Positions 39,508-48,513 of a DNA stretch of 64,000 nt are shown in pieces. The position numbers and the translations under genes were made by a program. A model generated the notes under the pieces. The model made no database searches. It saw nothing but the letters and a program-made list of their open reading frames with translations, and was not told the DNA's origin. The stretch covers positions 1 through 64,000 of the forward strand of contig JBAXSI010000017.1 in assembly GCA_037130755.1 (NCBI GenBank). The letters are read 5' to 3'. The stretch comes from UBA10649 sp037130755 (GTDB lineage: Bacteria > Actinomycetota > Actinomycetes > S36-B12). Within the stretch, counting starts at the first letter, position 1. Every line of letters begins with the position of its first letter.

Positions 39508-40065
39508 TCAGGTCGGACAGGCTCCCCACAGGCCGACTCCTGCCGACCTGGCCTTGTCCTGCGCGGCGCGGAACGTCTTCTTCCACGCATAGGGGGTGGG
39601 ACCGTACTGCCGCTCGCGAGCCAGGCCCAGATCGATCTCGTCGAGGTTCACCAGCGATAGCCCGCCGTCCGCCCCTTCGAGCCAGACGTAGGCGAGCGTT
39701 CGTCCGTACTGGTCCGTCCGACCCTGCGAGTCGTCGAACTCCAAGGTGACGGTCTGACCGGAGAGCGTGCGCTTGGCGTAGTCCGACGCCTCGGGCCCGT
39801 AGCACTCAACAGGCGTGTTCTCCTTCACAGTCTCCGGAGTGTTCATCCCGATCAGGCGCACAGTCGTGTCGCGGCCATCGCGTCGCACGTGGAGCGTGTC
39901 CCCGTCGACGACCCGGGTCACGGGGTTGCCACTGACGGTCTCCCCCTTCGGCTCGAGGCCGCCCGCCGCCGATGGGGACGACGTGGTCGTCCCTCCCCCA
40001 CAGCCGGCCAGCGCGACGACGGCCGCGGCCGCGGCGGCAAGTCGAGCGAACGAAGAGGCGAGCAC
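39508..40065 (-). CDS. Thermonuclease-family lipoprotein
   Basis: The 185-residue protein has a short signal with lipobox LAGC (about residue 17-20), a Gly/Ser linker, then a staphylococcal-nuclease fold: VTRVVDGDTLHVRRDGRDTTVRLIGMNTPET, YGPEASDYAKRTLSGQTVTLEFD, and the catalytic-type YGRTLAYVWL. C-terminal RSAGVGLWGAC closes the fold with a Cys pair to YxxxECYGP. It should be anchored outside the membrane and cut nucleic acids. GTG 40065 follows TACGGT by six bases; longer upstream sequence is non-protein-like. Confidence 0.9.
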   Translation of the reverse strand: MLASSFARLAAAAAAVVALAGCGGGTTTSSPSAAGGLEPKGETVSGNPVTRVVDGDTLHVRRDGRDTTVRLIGMNTPETVKENTPVECYGPEASDYAKRTLSGQTVTLEFDDSQGRTDQYGRTLAYVWLEGADGGLSLVNLDEIDLGLARERQYGPTPYAWKKTFRAAQDKARSAGVGLWGACPT

Positions 40066-40071
40066 ACGCAG

Positions 40072-40077
40072 ACCGTA
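40072..40077 (-). promoter_or_regulatory. -10 box for the leaderless thermonuclease lipoprotein gene
   Basis: Minus-strand TACGGT, six bases before GTG 40065. The same hexamer and spacing recurs at 42903-42908. Confidence 0.5.
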
Positions 40078-40140
40078 TCCCGGTGGACCAATCCCTCCGC
40101 TATTCCGTCCTGTCCCGTGAACGGGTGCTTGACTGTGCTC

Positions 40141-41004
40141 GTGGCTAAGAAAGATGGCGGTAAGAAGCGGAAGAAGTCCGAAGCAGATTCGGATCGGTTC
40201 CCGAAGGCGCTGTACGAGAAGGAGCTGTACCGCCTTCAGGCCGAACTGGTGAAGATGCAGGAGTGGGTGCGGCTCGAGGGCGCGCGCCTCGTCATCGTCT
40301 TCGAGGGTCGCGATGCTGCGGGCAAGGGCTCGGCCATCAAGCGCGTCACCCAGTACCTGAACCCCCGCGTCGCCAGCATCGTCGCGCTTCCGACGGCGAG
40401 CGACCGGCAGAAGACGCAGTGGTACTTCCAGCGCTACGTCGAGCAGTTGCCGGCCGCCGGCGAGATCCGGCTGTTCGACCGCTCCTGGTACAACCGTGCA
40501 GGCGTCGAGCGGGTCATGGGCTTCTGCACGCCGGATGAATACCGACGCTTCCTCCACCAGACGCCGATCTTCGAACGGCTTCTCATCGAGGACGGGATCA
40601 TCCTGCGCAAGTACTGGTTCAGCGTCAGCGACGACGAGCAGGAGAGTCGATTCAAGTCCCGCCTGCAGGACCCGATGCGCCAGTGGAAGCTGTCTCCAAT
40701 GGACCTGGAGTCCATCACCCGGTGGGAGGACTACTCGCGGGCCAAGGACGAGATGCTCGTCCACACCGACATCACCGAGGCGCCCTGGTACGTCGTCGAG
40801 GGCGACGACAAGCGGAGCGCCCGCCTCAACATGATCCATCACCTGCTCTCCACCATCCCCTACTTCGCTGCCATGCGACCGCCCCTGGAACTTCCACACC
40901 GGCCGGACCCCAGCGGCTACGAGCGCCCGCCGCGCGAGCTGAGCCACTACGTGCCCGACTACGCCGCAGAACTGCTCTCCTCGACCGGCGGTCAACAGGA
41001 CTGA
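40141..41004 (+). CDS. ppk2: Polyphosphate kinase 2
   Basis: The 287-residue protein has a Lys-rich start, then the PPK2 core: Walker A FEGRDAAGKGSAIK (about 55-68), the Walker-B-like lid LFDRSWYNRAGVERVMGF (111-128) and KYWFSVSDDEQESRFKSR, followed by QWKLSPMDLES and TDITEAPWYVVEGDDKRSARLN. PPK2 enzymes transfer phosphate between polyphosphate and nucleoside mono- or diphosphates, with the class deciding the acceptor; a single domain with this lid suggests class I (NDP) use. The start is GTG 40141 or 40135; neither has a ribosome site. Confidence 0.93.
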   Translation: MAKKDGGKKRKKSEADSDRFPKALYEKELYRLQAELVKMQEWVRLEGARLVIVFEGRDAAGKGSAIKRVTQYLNPRVASIVALPTASDRQKTQWYFQRYVEQLPAAGEIRLFDRSWYNRAGVERVMGFCTPDEYRRFLHQTPIFERLLIEDGIILRKYWFSVSDDEQESRFKSRLQDPMRQWKLSPMDLESITRWEDYSRAKDEMLVHTDITEAPWYVVEGDDKRSARLNMIHHLLSTIPYFAAMRPPLELPHRPDPSGYERPPRELSHYVPDYAAELLSSTGGQQD

Positions 41005-41065
41005 CCCCGCCGCGCGGCCGATACTGAAGAGGGACGCGCATCGTGTGCGTCCGGGCAAGGCAGGC

Positions 41066-42394
41066 ATGCGCGTCATGCGGACGAAAGCGCTGGTCGCGGT
41101 TCTCGGGGCCGCGATCATCGGGTTCGCGCTGCCTGCCACCGCAGGCGCGAGCGTCGGGGCCGCCTTCACCGACATCCCGATCCAGGAGACCGGGCACGTC
41201 GTTGCCGCGGTTGACGGTGACACCCTGCTGTTCGTCGAGGATGGCGGAACCACCGAGGAGCGGATCCGCCTGCTCGGCGTGAACACGCCCGAGGTGACGG
41301 GCTTCAACAACATCCACTTCGACAAGAACATGTGCGGCGGCATCGCCGCATGGCACCAACTCCAGTCGATCCTTCCCGCCGGTACCCGAGTGCAGCTTCG
41401 TGCTGGCAGTCACGCATCCGCCAACCGCAGCAGGCCACTTCGCTACATCTTCGCCTTCAACCCGGCTACCCAGCAGTACGACATCGACGTGCAGGCGCAG
41501 ATCGCCAGTTCCGGACTGGCGATGTGGTTCACCTTGGACGAGGAGGCTGCCCTCTCCCTTCCCTACCGCGTGCTGATAGCCGAGGCGCAGGCAGCAGGCC
41601 GCGGTCTTTGGAATCCGGCGTACTGCGGGCCACTGGAGCAGCCCGACGCGAAACTGAGCGTGGTCGTGAGCTGGGATGCCCCCGGAATCGACAACCTCAA
41701 TCCCAACGGAGAGTTCGTCGTCGTGCGCAACACCGGCACGACGTCGGTCGATGTGAGCGGCTGGCTCCTGCGCGACTCGAGCCTGACGTCGTGGTTCCAC
41801 TTCCCGCCCGGCAGTGTCCTGCCTTCGGGTGACTTCAGGGTGGTCCACGTCGGCGTGTGGGCCAACGGCAGTCCCGATCCGCGCGACCTCTACATGAACT
41901 CCACCGAGCCCATCTTCCCTAACACGAACGAGTCGATGTACCTCGGCGACGGCGCCTACCTGCTCGACCGCAGCACCGCGATCCGCTTCTACGACGAGTA
42001 CCCGTGCCTGACGAACTGCACCGATCCACTGCTGGGCAAGGTGGTGATCTCTCGCGTCAACGCGAAGTCCAAGGCCAAGGCGATCCCTAAGCGCGCCAAC
42101 GAGGAGTACGTCATCGTCAAGAACGTCGGGTCCATGCCCGTGCTGCTCGACGGCTACTACCTGCGCCGTACCGCGTCAACCTACCCCTTCATGGTGAACA
42201 CAACGGTCAACCCAGGCCGGACCATCACGGTCCGGATCGGACGAGGCACGGCGACTGCCACGACCCAATTCTGGGGCCAGCCGTCAACGTTGCTCAACGA
42301 CGCCAAGGACAGCGTTCAACTGTTGTCGAACAAGAACGTCCTCCTGAGCGACGTCCACTGGACTAAGCCCACGGAGACCGGGTTACATCGGTGA
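41066..42394 (+). CDS. Secreted thermonuclease-fold protein with two LTD domains
   Basis: The 442-residue protein has a signal peptide (AVLGAAIIGFALPATAGA), an SNase-like domain (VVAAVDGDTLLF, RIRLLGVNTPEVTG, AEAQAAGRGLWNPAYC) and two lamin-tail domains, the first about 200-300 (GEFVVVRNTGTTSVDVSGWLLRD) and the second about 335-440 (NEEYVIVKNVGSMPVLLDGYYLRR). LTD domains often attach secreted nucleases to DNA or the cell surface. The nuclease domain has diverged around the usual Arg residues, so activity is uncertain. AAGG five bases before ATG 41066 sets the start. The 3' end overlaps the convergent DinB-like gene by 32 bp. Confidence 0.88.
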   Translation: MRVMRTKALVAVLGAAIIGFALPATAGASVGAAFTDIPIQETGHVVAAVDGDTLLFVEDGGTTEERIRLLGVNTPEVTGFNNIHFDKNMCGGIAAWHQLQSILPAGTRVQLRAGSHASANRSRPLRYIFAFNPATQQYDIDVQAQIASSGLAMWFTLDEEAALSLPYRVLIAEAQAAGRGLWNPAYCGPLEQPDAKLSVVVSWDAPGIDNLNPNGEFVVVRNTGTTSVDVSGWLLRDSSLTSWFHFPPGSVLPSGDFRVVHVGVWANGSPDPRDLYMNSTEPIFPNTNESMYLGDGAYLLDRSTAIRFYDEYPCLTNCTDPLLGKVVISRVNAKSKAKAIPKRANEEYVIVKNVGSMPVLLDGYYLRRTASTYPFMVNTTVNPGRTITVRIGRGTATATTQFWGQPSTLLNDAKDSVQLLSNKNVLLSDVHWTKPTETGLHR

Positions 42395-42896
42395 GGTGAT
42401 GGATCGGATCGTGGAGCAGGTAGCGGGCGAACGACTCCACTGTGAACGAGGCTCCGTCGCTCCGGCGACCCCCGCGCCCCCACTGGTTGTCGGGGACCTC
42501 ATCGAGCGCGCTTGAGAACTCCACTGCGCGGGCGGCCAGTTCCGCGGTGACGACTGCGGGGTCCTGGGACGCATAGTCGTCTTCGATCGCCGTCGCATCC
42601 TGATCCCAGTTCGCGAACTGGGGATCGTCCTCGTCGAGCATGAGTCCCACACGGTACGTCGCGATCGCGAACACGTCGCGAACATGGCAGGCGTACTCAA
42701 GCGGTGACCACACCAAGGGATCCGGGCGCGGGTGCGCATCTGGCACAGCGGACATTGCCTCCTGCCAACGTTGCGACACCTCAAGGACCAGTGGCGCAAG
42801 CTCATTGCGCGGCGGGACCCCGGCATCGAAGCCGCACTCTGGGCATGGCTCGCGAAGAACCCAGGTCCAGTCCTTCGTGTCAGGAGGAATATTCAC
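42363..42896 (-). CDS. DinB-superfamily protein
   Basis: The 177-residue protein has a small N-terminal Cys motif PDTKDWTWVLREPCPECGFD and a DinB-like four-helix bundle (DPLVWSPLEYACHVRDVFAIATYRVGLML and the C-terminal FARYLLHDPIHHLTDV). His in ACHVRD and HDPIHH are typical metal-binding positions of the DinB/maleylpyruvate-isomerase fold. GTG 42896 matches the usual family start and stands six bases behind TACGGT; ATG 42944 upstream lies before the transcription start. Function unknown. Confidence 0.85.
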   Translation of the reverse strand: MNIPPDTKDWTWVLREPCPECGFDAGVPPRNELAPLVLEVSQRWQEAMSAVPDAHPRPDPLVWSPLEYACHVRDVFAIATYRVGLMLDEDDPQFANWDQDATAIEDDYASQDPAVVTAELAARAVEFSSALDEVPDNQWGRGGRRSDGASFTVESFARYLLHDPIHHLTDVTRSPWA

Positions 42897-42902
42897 GTCG
42901 CA

Positions 42903-42925
42903 ACCGTAGGCCTTGGCCCTAACGT
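42903..42925. promoter_or_regulatory. Back-to-back leaderless promoters
   Basis: Minus-strand TACGGT (42908-42903) sits six bases before GTG 42896, and plus-strand TAACGT (42920-42925) sits seven bases before GTG 42933. Two divergent genes thus start 37 bp apart, with -10 boxes only 12 bp apart, so their RNA polymerases should compete. Confidence 0.55.
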
Positions 42926-42932
42926 GGTGGTC

Positions 42933-44612
42933 GTGAGCGGTCATATCGGCGTGCAGAGGCTTCTGCACTACCAGCGACAGGACCTTCGCGGTGACCTGCT
43001 CGGTGGCGTCACGGTCACCGCCTACCTCATTCCGCAGGTGATGGCGTACTCCGCGCTCGCCGGACTCCCGGCGCAAACCGGGCTCTGGGTCGTGGTCGTG
43101 ACCATGACCATCTACGCGCTGGTCGGCTCGTCCCGCCTCCTGTCCGTCGGGCCCGAGTCGACGACCGCGCTGCTCACGGCGGCCGTCCTGGCACCGCTGG
43201 CGCTGGGTGATCCGCTGAGGTATGCCGAACTCGCCGCCCTGCTCGCCTTCCTCGTGGGGTGCTACGCGCTGCTCGCCTACGTCTTCCGCCTCGGCTTCAT
43301 CGGCGACCTGCTGTCCAAGCCCGTCCTGATCGGGTACATGGCCGGGGTCGCGGTGATCATGATCACCAGCCAGTTGAGCAAGATCACCGGCGTCGCCACC
43401 GCTGGGGACACGTTCCTCGAGGAGTTGCGAACGTTCGCCGCGAACGCCGGAGACATCTCGTGGCCGACGCTCGCGATGGGCCTCAGCGTGGCCGCACTGC
43501 TCCTGGTGCTCACACCACGCTTCCCGCGCGTGCCCATTCCCCTGATCGTCATGCTCCTTGCCACCGCCGTCGTGGCCGTCTTCGACCTCACAGCGAGCGG
43601 CATCAAGACGGTCGGACACCTGGAGTTCGGCGCGCCCCAATTCGGACTGCCCTCCTTGGCGAACGACGACCTGCAGCTGATGCTGCTTCCTGCTCTCGGC
43701 ATCTTCGTCGTCGGCTACACCGACAACATCCTCACGGCGCGTGTGTTCGCCGGACGCCATCGCCAACGCGTGCACAACAACCAGGAATTCCTCGCCATGG
43801 GGGCGGCGAATCTCGGCTCGTCGATGGTGGCGGGCTTCCCGGTGAGCTCAAGCGCGAGTCGCACGGTGATCGCCGATGCGAGCGGCGCCCGATCGCAGCT
43901 GTACTCGCTTGTCTCCGCGGTGCTGGTCATCGTGTCGATGCTGTTGTTCTCCAACGTGATCTCCGCGTTCCCGGCTGCCGCGCTGGGCGGGCTCGTCATC
44001 TACGCCGCCATCCGGCTAATCGATGTGGCCGAGTTCCGGCGCCTATGGGCGTTTCGCCGGCGCGAATTCCTCCTGGCGGCATTTGCGTTTGCGAGCGTCC
44101 TGCTCTTCAACATCCTGTACGGAGTCCTCGCGGCAATCGCCATCTCGGTGATTGAGCTGCTCACCCGCGTAGCCCGTCCGCACAACGCGGTCCTGGGCCA
44201 GAGCCCCGGTATCGCGGGCTGGCACGACATCGACGACTACGCAGAATCAGCGCAGGTCCCAGGGCTGGTCGTCTTCCGGTACGACTCGCCGCTCTTCTTC
44301 GCCAATGCCGAGCACTTCGCCAAGCAGTGCCACGATGCGATCGACGTTGCGGCCCCGCCTGTGCGCTGGTTCCTGCTGAACATGGAGGGCAACACCGAGG
44401 TCGACATCACCGGCCTGGACGCACTCGAGGAGGTCCGGCAGTCCTGCGAGGCTGACGGCATCGTGCTGGCCCTCGTGCGAGTCAAGCGCGAACTCATGGA
44501 CGAGCTGAGCCGACATGGGGTCGCGGGCCGCATCGGCTTCCAGCACATCTTCCCGACGCTGCCGACCGCGGTCGAGTACTACCAGCACTGGTCGGCGCGG
44601 CATCCGCTCTAG
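42933..44612 (+). CDS. SulP-family anion transporter with STAS domain
   Basis: The 559-residue protein has the SulP signature near its start (LLGGVTVTAYLIPQVMAYSALAGLPAQTGLW), about 12 membrane segments to residue 420, including VGYTDNILTARVFAGRHRQRVHNNQEFLAMGAANLGSSMVAGFPVSSSASRT, and a C-terminal cytoplasmic STAS domain (about 440-555, with VRWFLLNMEGNTEVDITGLDALEEV). SulP proteins carry sulfate, bicarbonate or organic anions; the substrate is not shown. GTG 42933 is preferred: an upstream extension overlaps the divergent gene and is not membrane-like. Confidence 0.92.
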   Translation: MSGHIGVQRLLHYQRQDLRGDLLGGVTVTAYLIPQVMAYSALAGLPAQTGLWVVVVTMTIYALVGSSRLLSVGPESTTALLTAAVLAPLALGDPLRYAELAALLAFLVGCYALLAYVFRLGFIGDLLSKPVLIGYMAGVAVIMITSQLSKITGVATAGDTFLEELRTFAANAGDISWPTLAMGLSVAALLLVLTPRFPRVPIPLIVMLLATAVVAVFDLTASGIKTVGHLEFGAPQFGLPSLANDDLQLMLLPALGIFVVGYTDNILTARVFAGRHRQRVHNNQEFLAMGAANLGSSMVAGFPVSSSASRTVIADASGARSQLYSLVSAVLVIVSMLLFSNVISAFPAAALGGLVIYAAIRLIDVAEFRRLWAFRRREFLLAAFAFASVLLFNILYGVLAAIAISVIELLTRVARPHNAVLGQSPGIAGWHDIDDYAESAQVPGLVVFRYDSPLFFANAEHFAKQCHDAIDVAAPPVRWFLLNMEGNTEVDITGLDALEEVRQSCEADGIVLALVRVKRELMDELSRHGVAGRIGFQHIFPTLPTAVEYYQHWSARHPL

Positions 44613-44624
44613 TTTGGTGAGCGG

Positions 44625-45386
44625 CTACTTCTTGCCGTCGGCCGCACGCTTCTCGGCCTTCTCACGACGGACCCGCTCCTCGATCTCGAGCGCCTCGTCC
44701 AGCGTCGGCGCGCTGCCGCCCCGGCGGGCAGGAATCCACCAGGCACCCGGTGGCTTGTCGGGGTAGCGATCGATCGTCTCGTCGAGCAGTGCCGCCATGC
44801 GTGCGTGCAGTTGCTCGGTTACCTCGTCCGCATCCGAGCCCTTGGGGATGGGCAGCGGTTCGCCGACCGTGATGCAGATCGGCTTGCCGCGGGACAGGTC
44901 CTTGTGTCCGTATGACAGAAGGCGCTGCCCGCCGAAGATGATCATCGGGATGAGCGGGACGTTCGCGGCCCTGGCCATTCGCACGGCGCCGTTCTTGATC
45001 TCCTTGATCTCGAACGAACGGCTCATCGTGGCCTCGGGGAAGACCCCGACCAGCTCGCCCGCCTTGAGCGCCGCGACGGCGTCACGGAAGGCAGCCGAGC
45101 CGGCGTCGCGATCCACGGGTATGTGCTTCATGCCGCGCATGAGAGGACCGGCCACCGGATGCTTGAAGATCCCGTCCTTGGCCATGAAGCGCACGAGGCG
45201 ATGGCCGACGTGGTCCGCGGGGATGCCGCCGAGCGCGAAGTCCAGGTAGCTCGTGTGATTGACCGCCAGGATCGCGCCACCGGTGCGGGGGATGTTCTGG
45301 CTGCCGACGACGTCAAAGCGCATACCGAGCCCGGTGAACACCGAACGGGCCGCGAAGACGATTGGGCGGTAGACCGGATCGCTCAC
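44625..45386 (-). CDS. plsC: 1-acyl-sn-glycerol-3-phosphate acyltransferase family protein
   Basis: The 253-residue protein has the acyltransferase motifs NHTSYLD (HX4D, about residues 43-49), GMKHIPVDRD, VGVFPEATMSRS (PEGT-like block III) and VPLIPMIIFGG. It would add the second acyl chain to lysophosphatidate or a related acceptor at the membrane. A charged C-terminal tail (LEIEERVRREKAEKRAADGKK) is unusual and may form a coiled coil. It is downstream of bldC, past a strong terminator. Confidence 0.88.
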   Translation of the reverse strand: MSDPVYRPIVFAARSVFTGLGMRFDVVGSQNIPRTGGAILAVNHTSYLDFALGGIPADHVGHRLVRFMAKDGIFKHPVAGPLMRGMKHIPVDRDAGSAAFRDAVAALKAGELVGVFPEATMSRSFEIKEIKNGAVRMARAANVPLIPMIIFGGQRLLSYGHKDLSRGKPICITVGEPLPIPKGSDADEVTEQLHARMAALLDETIDRYPDKPPGAWWIPARRGGSAPTLDEALEIEERVRREKAEKRAADGKK

Positions 45387-45439
45387 GCCTGCGCCCGTCG
45401 GTCCAACGGCGGCGTGAGGGACATGCGCCCTACCGTAAT

Positions 45440-45467
45440 GGACGAGGGCGCTTTCGGGCCCTCGTCC
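45440..45467 (-). terminator. Terminator downstream of bldC
   Basis: A perfect ten-base stem (GGACGAGGGC with GCCCTCGTCC) and an eight-base loop begin 12 bp after the bldC stop on the minus strand. It isolates bldC from the acyltransferase gene. Confidence 0.8.
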
Positions 45468-45478
45468 ACTCAGCTAGG

Positions 45479-45697
45479 TCAGGCAGTCGCCGAGATGTCG
45501 TAGTGCGTGGGTGCATGCGCATCAAGCAGCGCATGGACCTCGGCTGAGCGGTAGCGACGGTGCCCACCCAGCGTTCGAATGCTCGTCAGCTTCCCGGCCT
45601 TCGCCCAGCGGGTGACCGTCTTCGGATCGACCCGGAACAGTGCGGCGACTTCAGCGGGAGTGAGCAGATGCTCGGCCTCCGTTGCGTGCGCGGACAT
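45479..45697 (-). CDS. bldC: Developmental regulator BldC
   Basis: The 72-residue protein is a single winged-helix MerR-type DNA-binding domain: LLTPAEVAALFRVDPKTVTRWAKAGKLTSIRTLGGHRRYRSAEV, almost identical to BldC of Streptomyces. BldC binds direct repeats as head-to-tail oligomers and controls the vegetative-to-development switch in Streptomyces; here it is presumably a general regulator. ATG 45697 has AGGAGG seven bases upstream. It is divergent from the amino-acid dehydrogenase gene, as in Streptomyces. Confidence 0.95.
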   Translation of the reverse strand: MSAHATEAEHLLTPAEVAALFRVDPKTVTRWAKAGKLTSIRTLGGHRRYRSAEVHALLDAHAPTHYDISATA

Positions 45698-45862
45698 GTG
45701 ACCTCCTTGGCGGTATCCCCCTACACCCCCGATGTCTCGGATGGTGTTATTGCTCCCCTTATGTGACTGTCGCATTTGGCCCCCCCTGTCGCAACCGCAA
45801 ATATCCCCTTTAGCCACTTTTTATCCCTTCAGTACCCCCAACTGGCCTTTATGGTGAGACGT
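45698..45862. promoter_or_regulatory. bldC / dehydrogenase divergent control region
   Basis: This 165-bp region is clearly richer in A/T than its surroundings, with C-runs between. The heptamer TGTCGCA occurs at 45768-45774 and 45787-45793, 19 bp apart, and CCCCTT recurs at 45755-45760 and near 45803. The -10 for the plus-strand gene is TATGGT at 45850-45855, seven bases before ATG 45863. Direct repeats would suit BldC autoregulation, but binding is inference. Confidence 0.6.
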
Positions 45863-46942
45863 ATGTCACTGCACGTCCCGCAGGGCGGTTCCAACCCTTG
45901 GACCGGCTTCGATGGCCACGAGGAAGTGGTGCTCTCCCAGCACGACGGCGTATGGATCGTGATAGTCCTGCACTCGACCCGCCTGGGACCCGCCCTCGGT
46001 GGCACCCGCATGGCCGATTACGCCGAATCCGCCGATCCCGGGGCCGCGGCGTACGCCGACGCGCTCCGACTTTCGAAGGCCATGACCTACAAGAACGCCC
46101 TGGCCGGTCTTGATCACGGCGGCGGCAAGGCCGTCATCGTGGCCGATCCGGACCACAAGCCCCTCGACCTGCTCCAGGCGTACGGCCAACTCGTCGAGTC
46201 GCTCGGCGGGCGATACGTCACCGCCGGTGACGTCGGGATGACCGTCGACGACATGGACGTGATCGGCGACGTGTGCCGCTGGACCACCGGACGATCACCG
46301 GCCAAGGGCGGCGTCGGCGACTCGGGCATCCTCACCGCCTTCGGTGTCTTCCAGGGGATGCGAGCCGGGGCCGAGACGGTGTGGGGCAGCCCGGACCTGG
46401 CGGGCCGTCGCGTCGGGGTGGTGGGGGCGGGCAAGGTCGGCGGACGACTGATCGGCCACCTCACCGAGGCGGGGGCCGAGGTCATCACCGTGGACCGTGG
46501 CGCTGCCGCCCGAGAGGCGGTCCTCGCGGCCCATCCGGAGGTGCAGTTCCTGGAGAGCTCAGCCGCCCTGGTGGCCGAGCCCCTCGACATCCTGTCGCCC
46601 AACGCCCTCGGCGGCTTCCTCACTGCCGACCTCGTGCCGCAGATCACCGCCCGCCTCGTCTGCGGTGGCGCCAACAACCAGCTCGCCACCCCTGAGGTTG
46701 CCGACTTGCTCGCCAGCCGCGGGATCGTCTACGCGCCGGACTTCATGGTCAACTGCGGTGGGGTGATCCAGGTGGCCGAGGAACTGGTCGGCTGCGACCT
46801 CGACAGGGCTCGCGAGCGCACGGCCCGGGTGTACGAGACGACGTTGCGGGTGCTTGATCGGGCTCGGTCCGAGGGCGTCACCCCGGTGGTCGCCGCCGAG
46901 CAGGAGGCCGAGGAGCGGATCGCCAGGGGGCCGAGCGTCTGA
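45863..46942 (+). CDS. Leu/Phe/Val-type amino-acid dehydrogenase
   Basis: The 359-residue enzyme belongs to the Glu/Leu/Phe/Val dehydrogenase family: catalytic Lys in LRLSKAMTYKNALAGLDHGGGKAVI (GGGKAV loop), GRYVTAGDVGMTVDDMDVI, then a Rossmann domain with VGVVGAGKVGGRLIGHL and GGANNQLATPEVADLL. In Streptomyces the gene next to bldC is valine dehydrogenase, which deaminates branched-chain amino acids to oxo acids with NAD+, giving precursors. The same role is likely here, but Leu or Phe specificity cannot be excluded. The mRNA appears leaderless from ATG 45863. Confidence 0.93.
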   Translation: MSLHVPQGGSNPWTGFDGHEEVVLSQHDGVWIVIVLHSTRLGPALGGTRMADYAESADPGAAAYADALRLSKAMTYKNALAGLDHGGGKAVIVADPDHKPLDLLQAYGQLVESLGGRYVTAGDVGMTVDDMDVIGDVCRWTTGRSPAKGGVGDSGILTAFGVFQGMRAGAETVWGSPDLAGRRVGVVGAGKVGGRLIGHLTEAGAEVITVDRGAAAREAVLAAHPEVQFLESSAALVAEPLDILSPNALGGFLTADLVPQITARLVCGGANNQLATPEVADLLASRGIVYAPDFMVNCGGVIQVAEELVGCDLDRARERTARVYETTLRVLDRARSEGVTPVVAAEQEAEERIARGPSV

Positions 46943-47095
46943 GGCCGGCTCCACGGCGGTCATTGCCGGGGCACTCGCCACCAAGCCCCGAGCAAGCGGG
47001 TACTCTTCCGGTATTGCGTTTCCCCCAGGCAAGGGCGGAGACGCCCGTACTGTCCACTGCTAGCCGGGCGGGGTCCCGGATGAGGGGGTCGAGCC

Positions 47096-47332
47096 ATGGG
47101 GCGCGGCCGTGCCAAGGCCAAGCAGACGAAGGTTGCCCGCGAACTGAAGTACGGCGGGCCTCAGACAGACTTCGATCGGCTGCAGGCTGAACTCGCGGGG
47201 GGCGGCGGACCGGCCGCGACCCCCGAACCCCTCGACGAGACCTACGAGGTCGTCGAGGATCCGTACGCCGATGACCCCTATGCCAAGTACTACGACGACG
47301 AGCAGGGCGACGAGGCCTCAGCTGCCCGGTAG
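47096..47332 (+). CDS. DUF3073 protein
   Basis: The 78-residue protein has the conserved start MGRGRAKAKQTKVARELKYGGPQTDFDRLQAEL and an acidic, Tyr-rich tail (DDPYAKYYDDEQ). It is an actinobacterial-specific family of unknown function that sits next to purM in many genomes, as here. GAGGGGG precedes ATG 47096. Confidence 0.93.
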   Translation: MGRGRAKAKQTKVARELKYGGPQTDFDRLQAELAGGGGPAATPEPLDETYEVVEDPYADDPYAKYYDDEQGDEASAAR

Positions 47333-47399
47333 TCCGTCGACTGCAGCACGGCGCGTCACACAGCTCTCGTTTTGCGACTTCTGGCGCTGCAGTCGGCGA

Positions 47400-48500
<1,101 letters not shown>

Positions 48501-48513
48501 GTCGTGCCCAGCT

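Noticed and set aside
39508..41343. A single 611-codon minus-strand gene ending in the thermonuclease
   Set aside because: The upstream part overlaps the PPK2 gene antisense and is not protein-like. A leaderless start at 40065 gives a lipoprotein signal.
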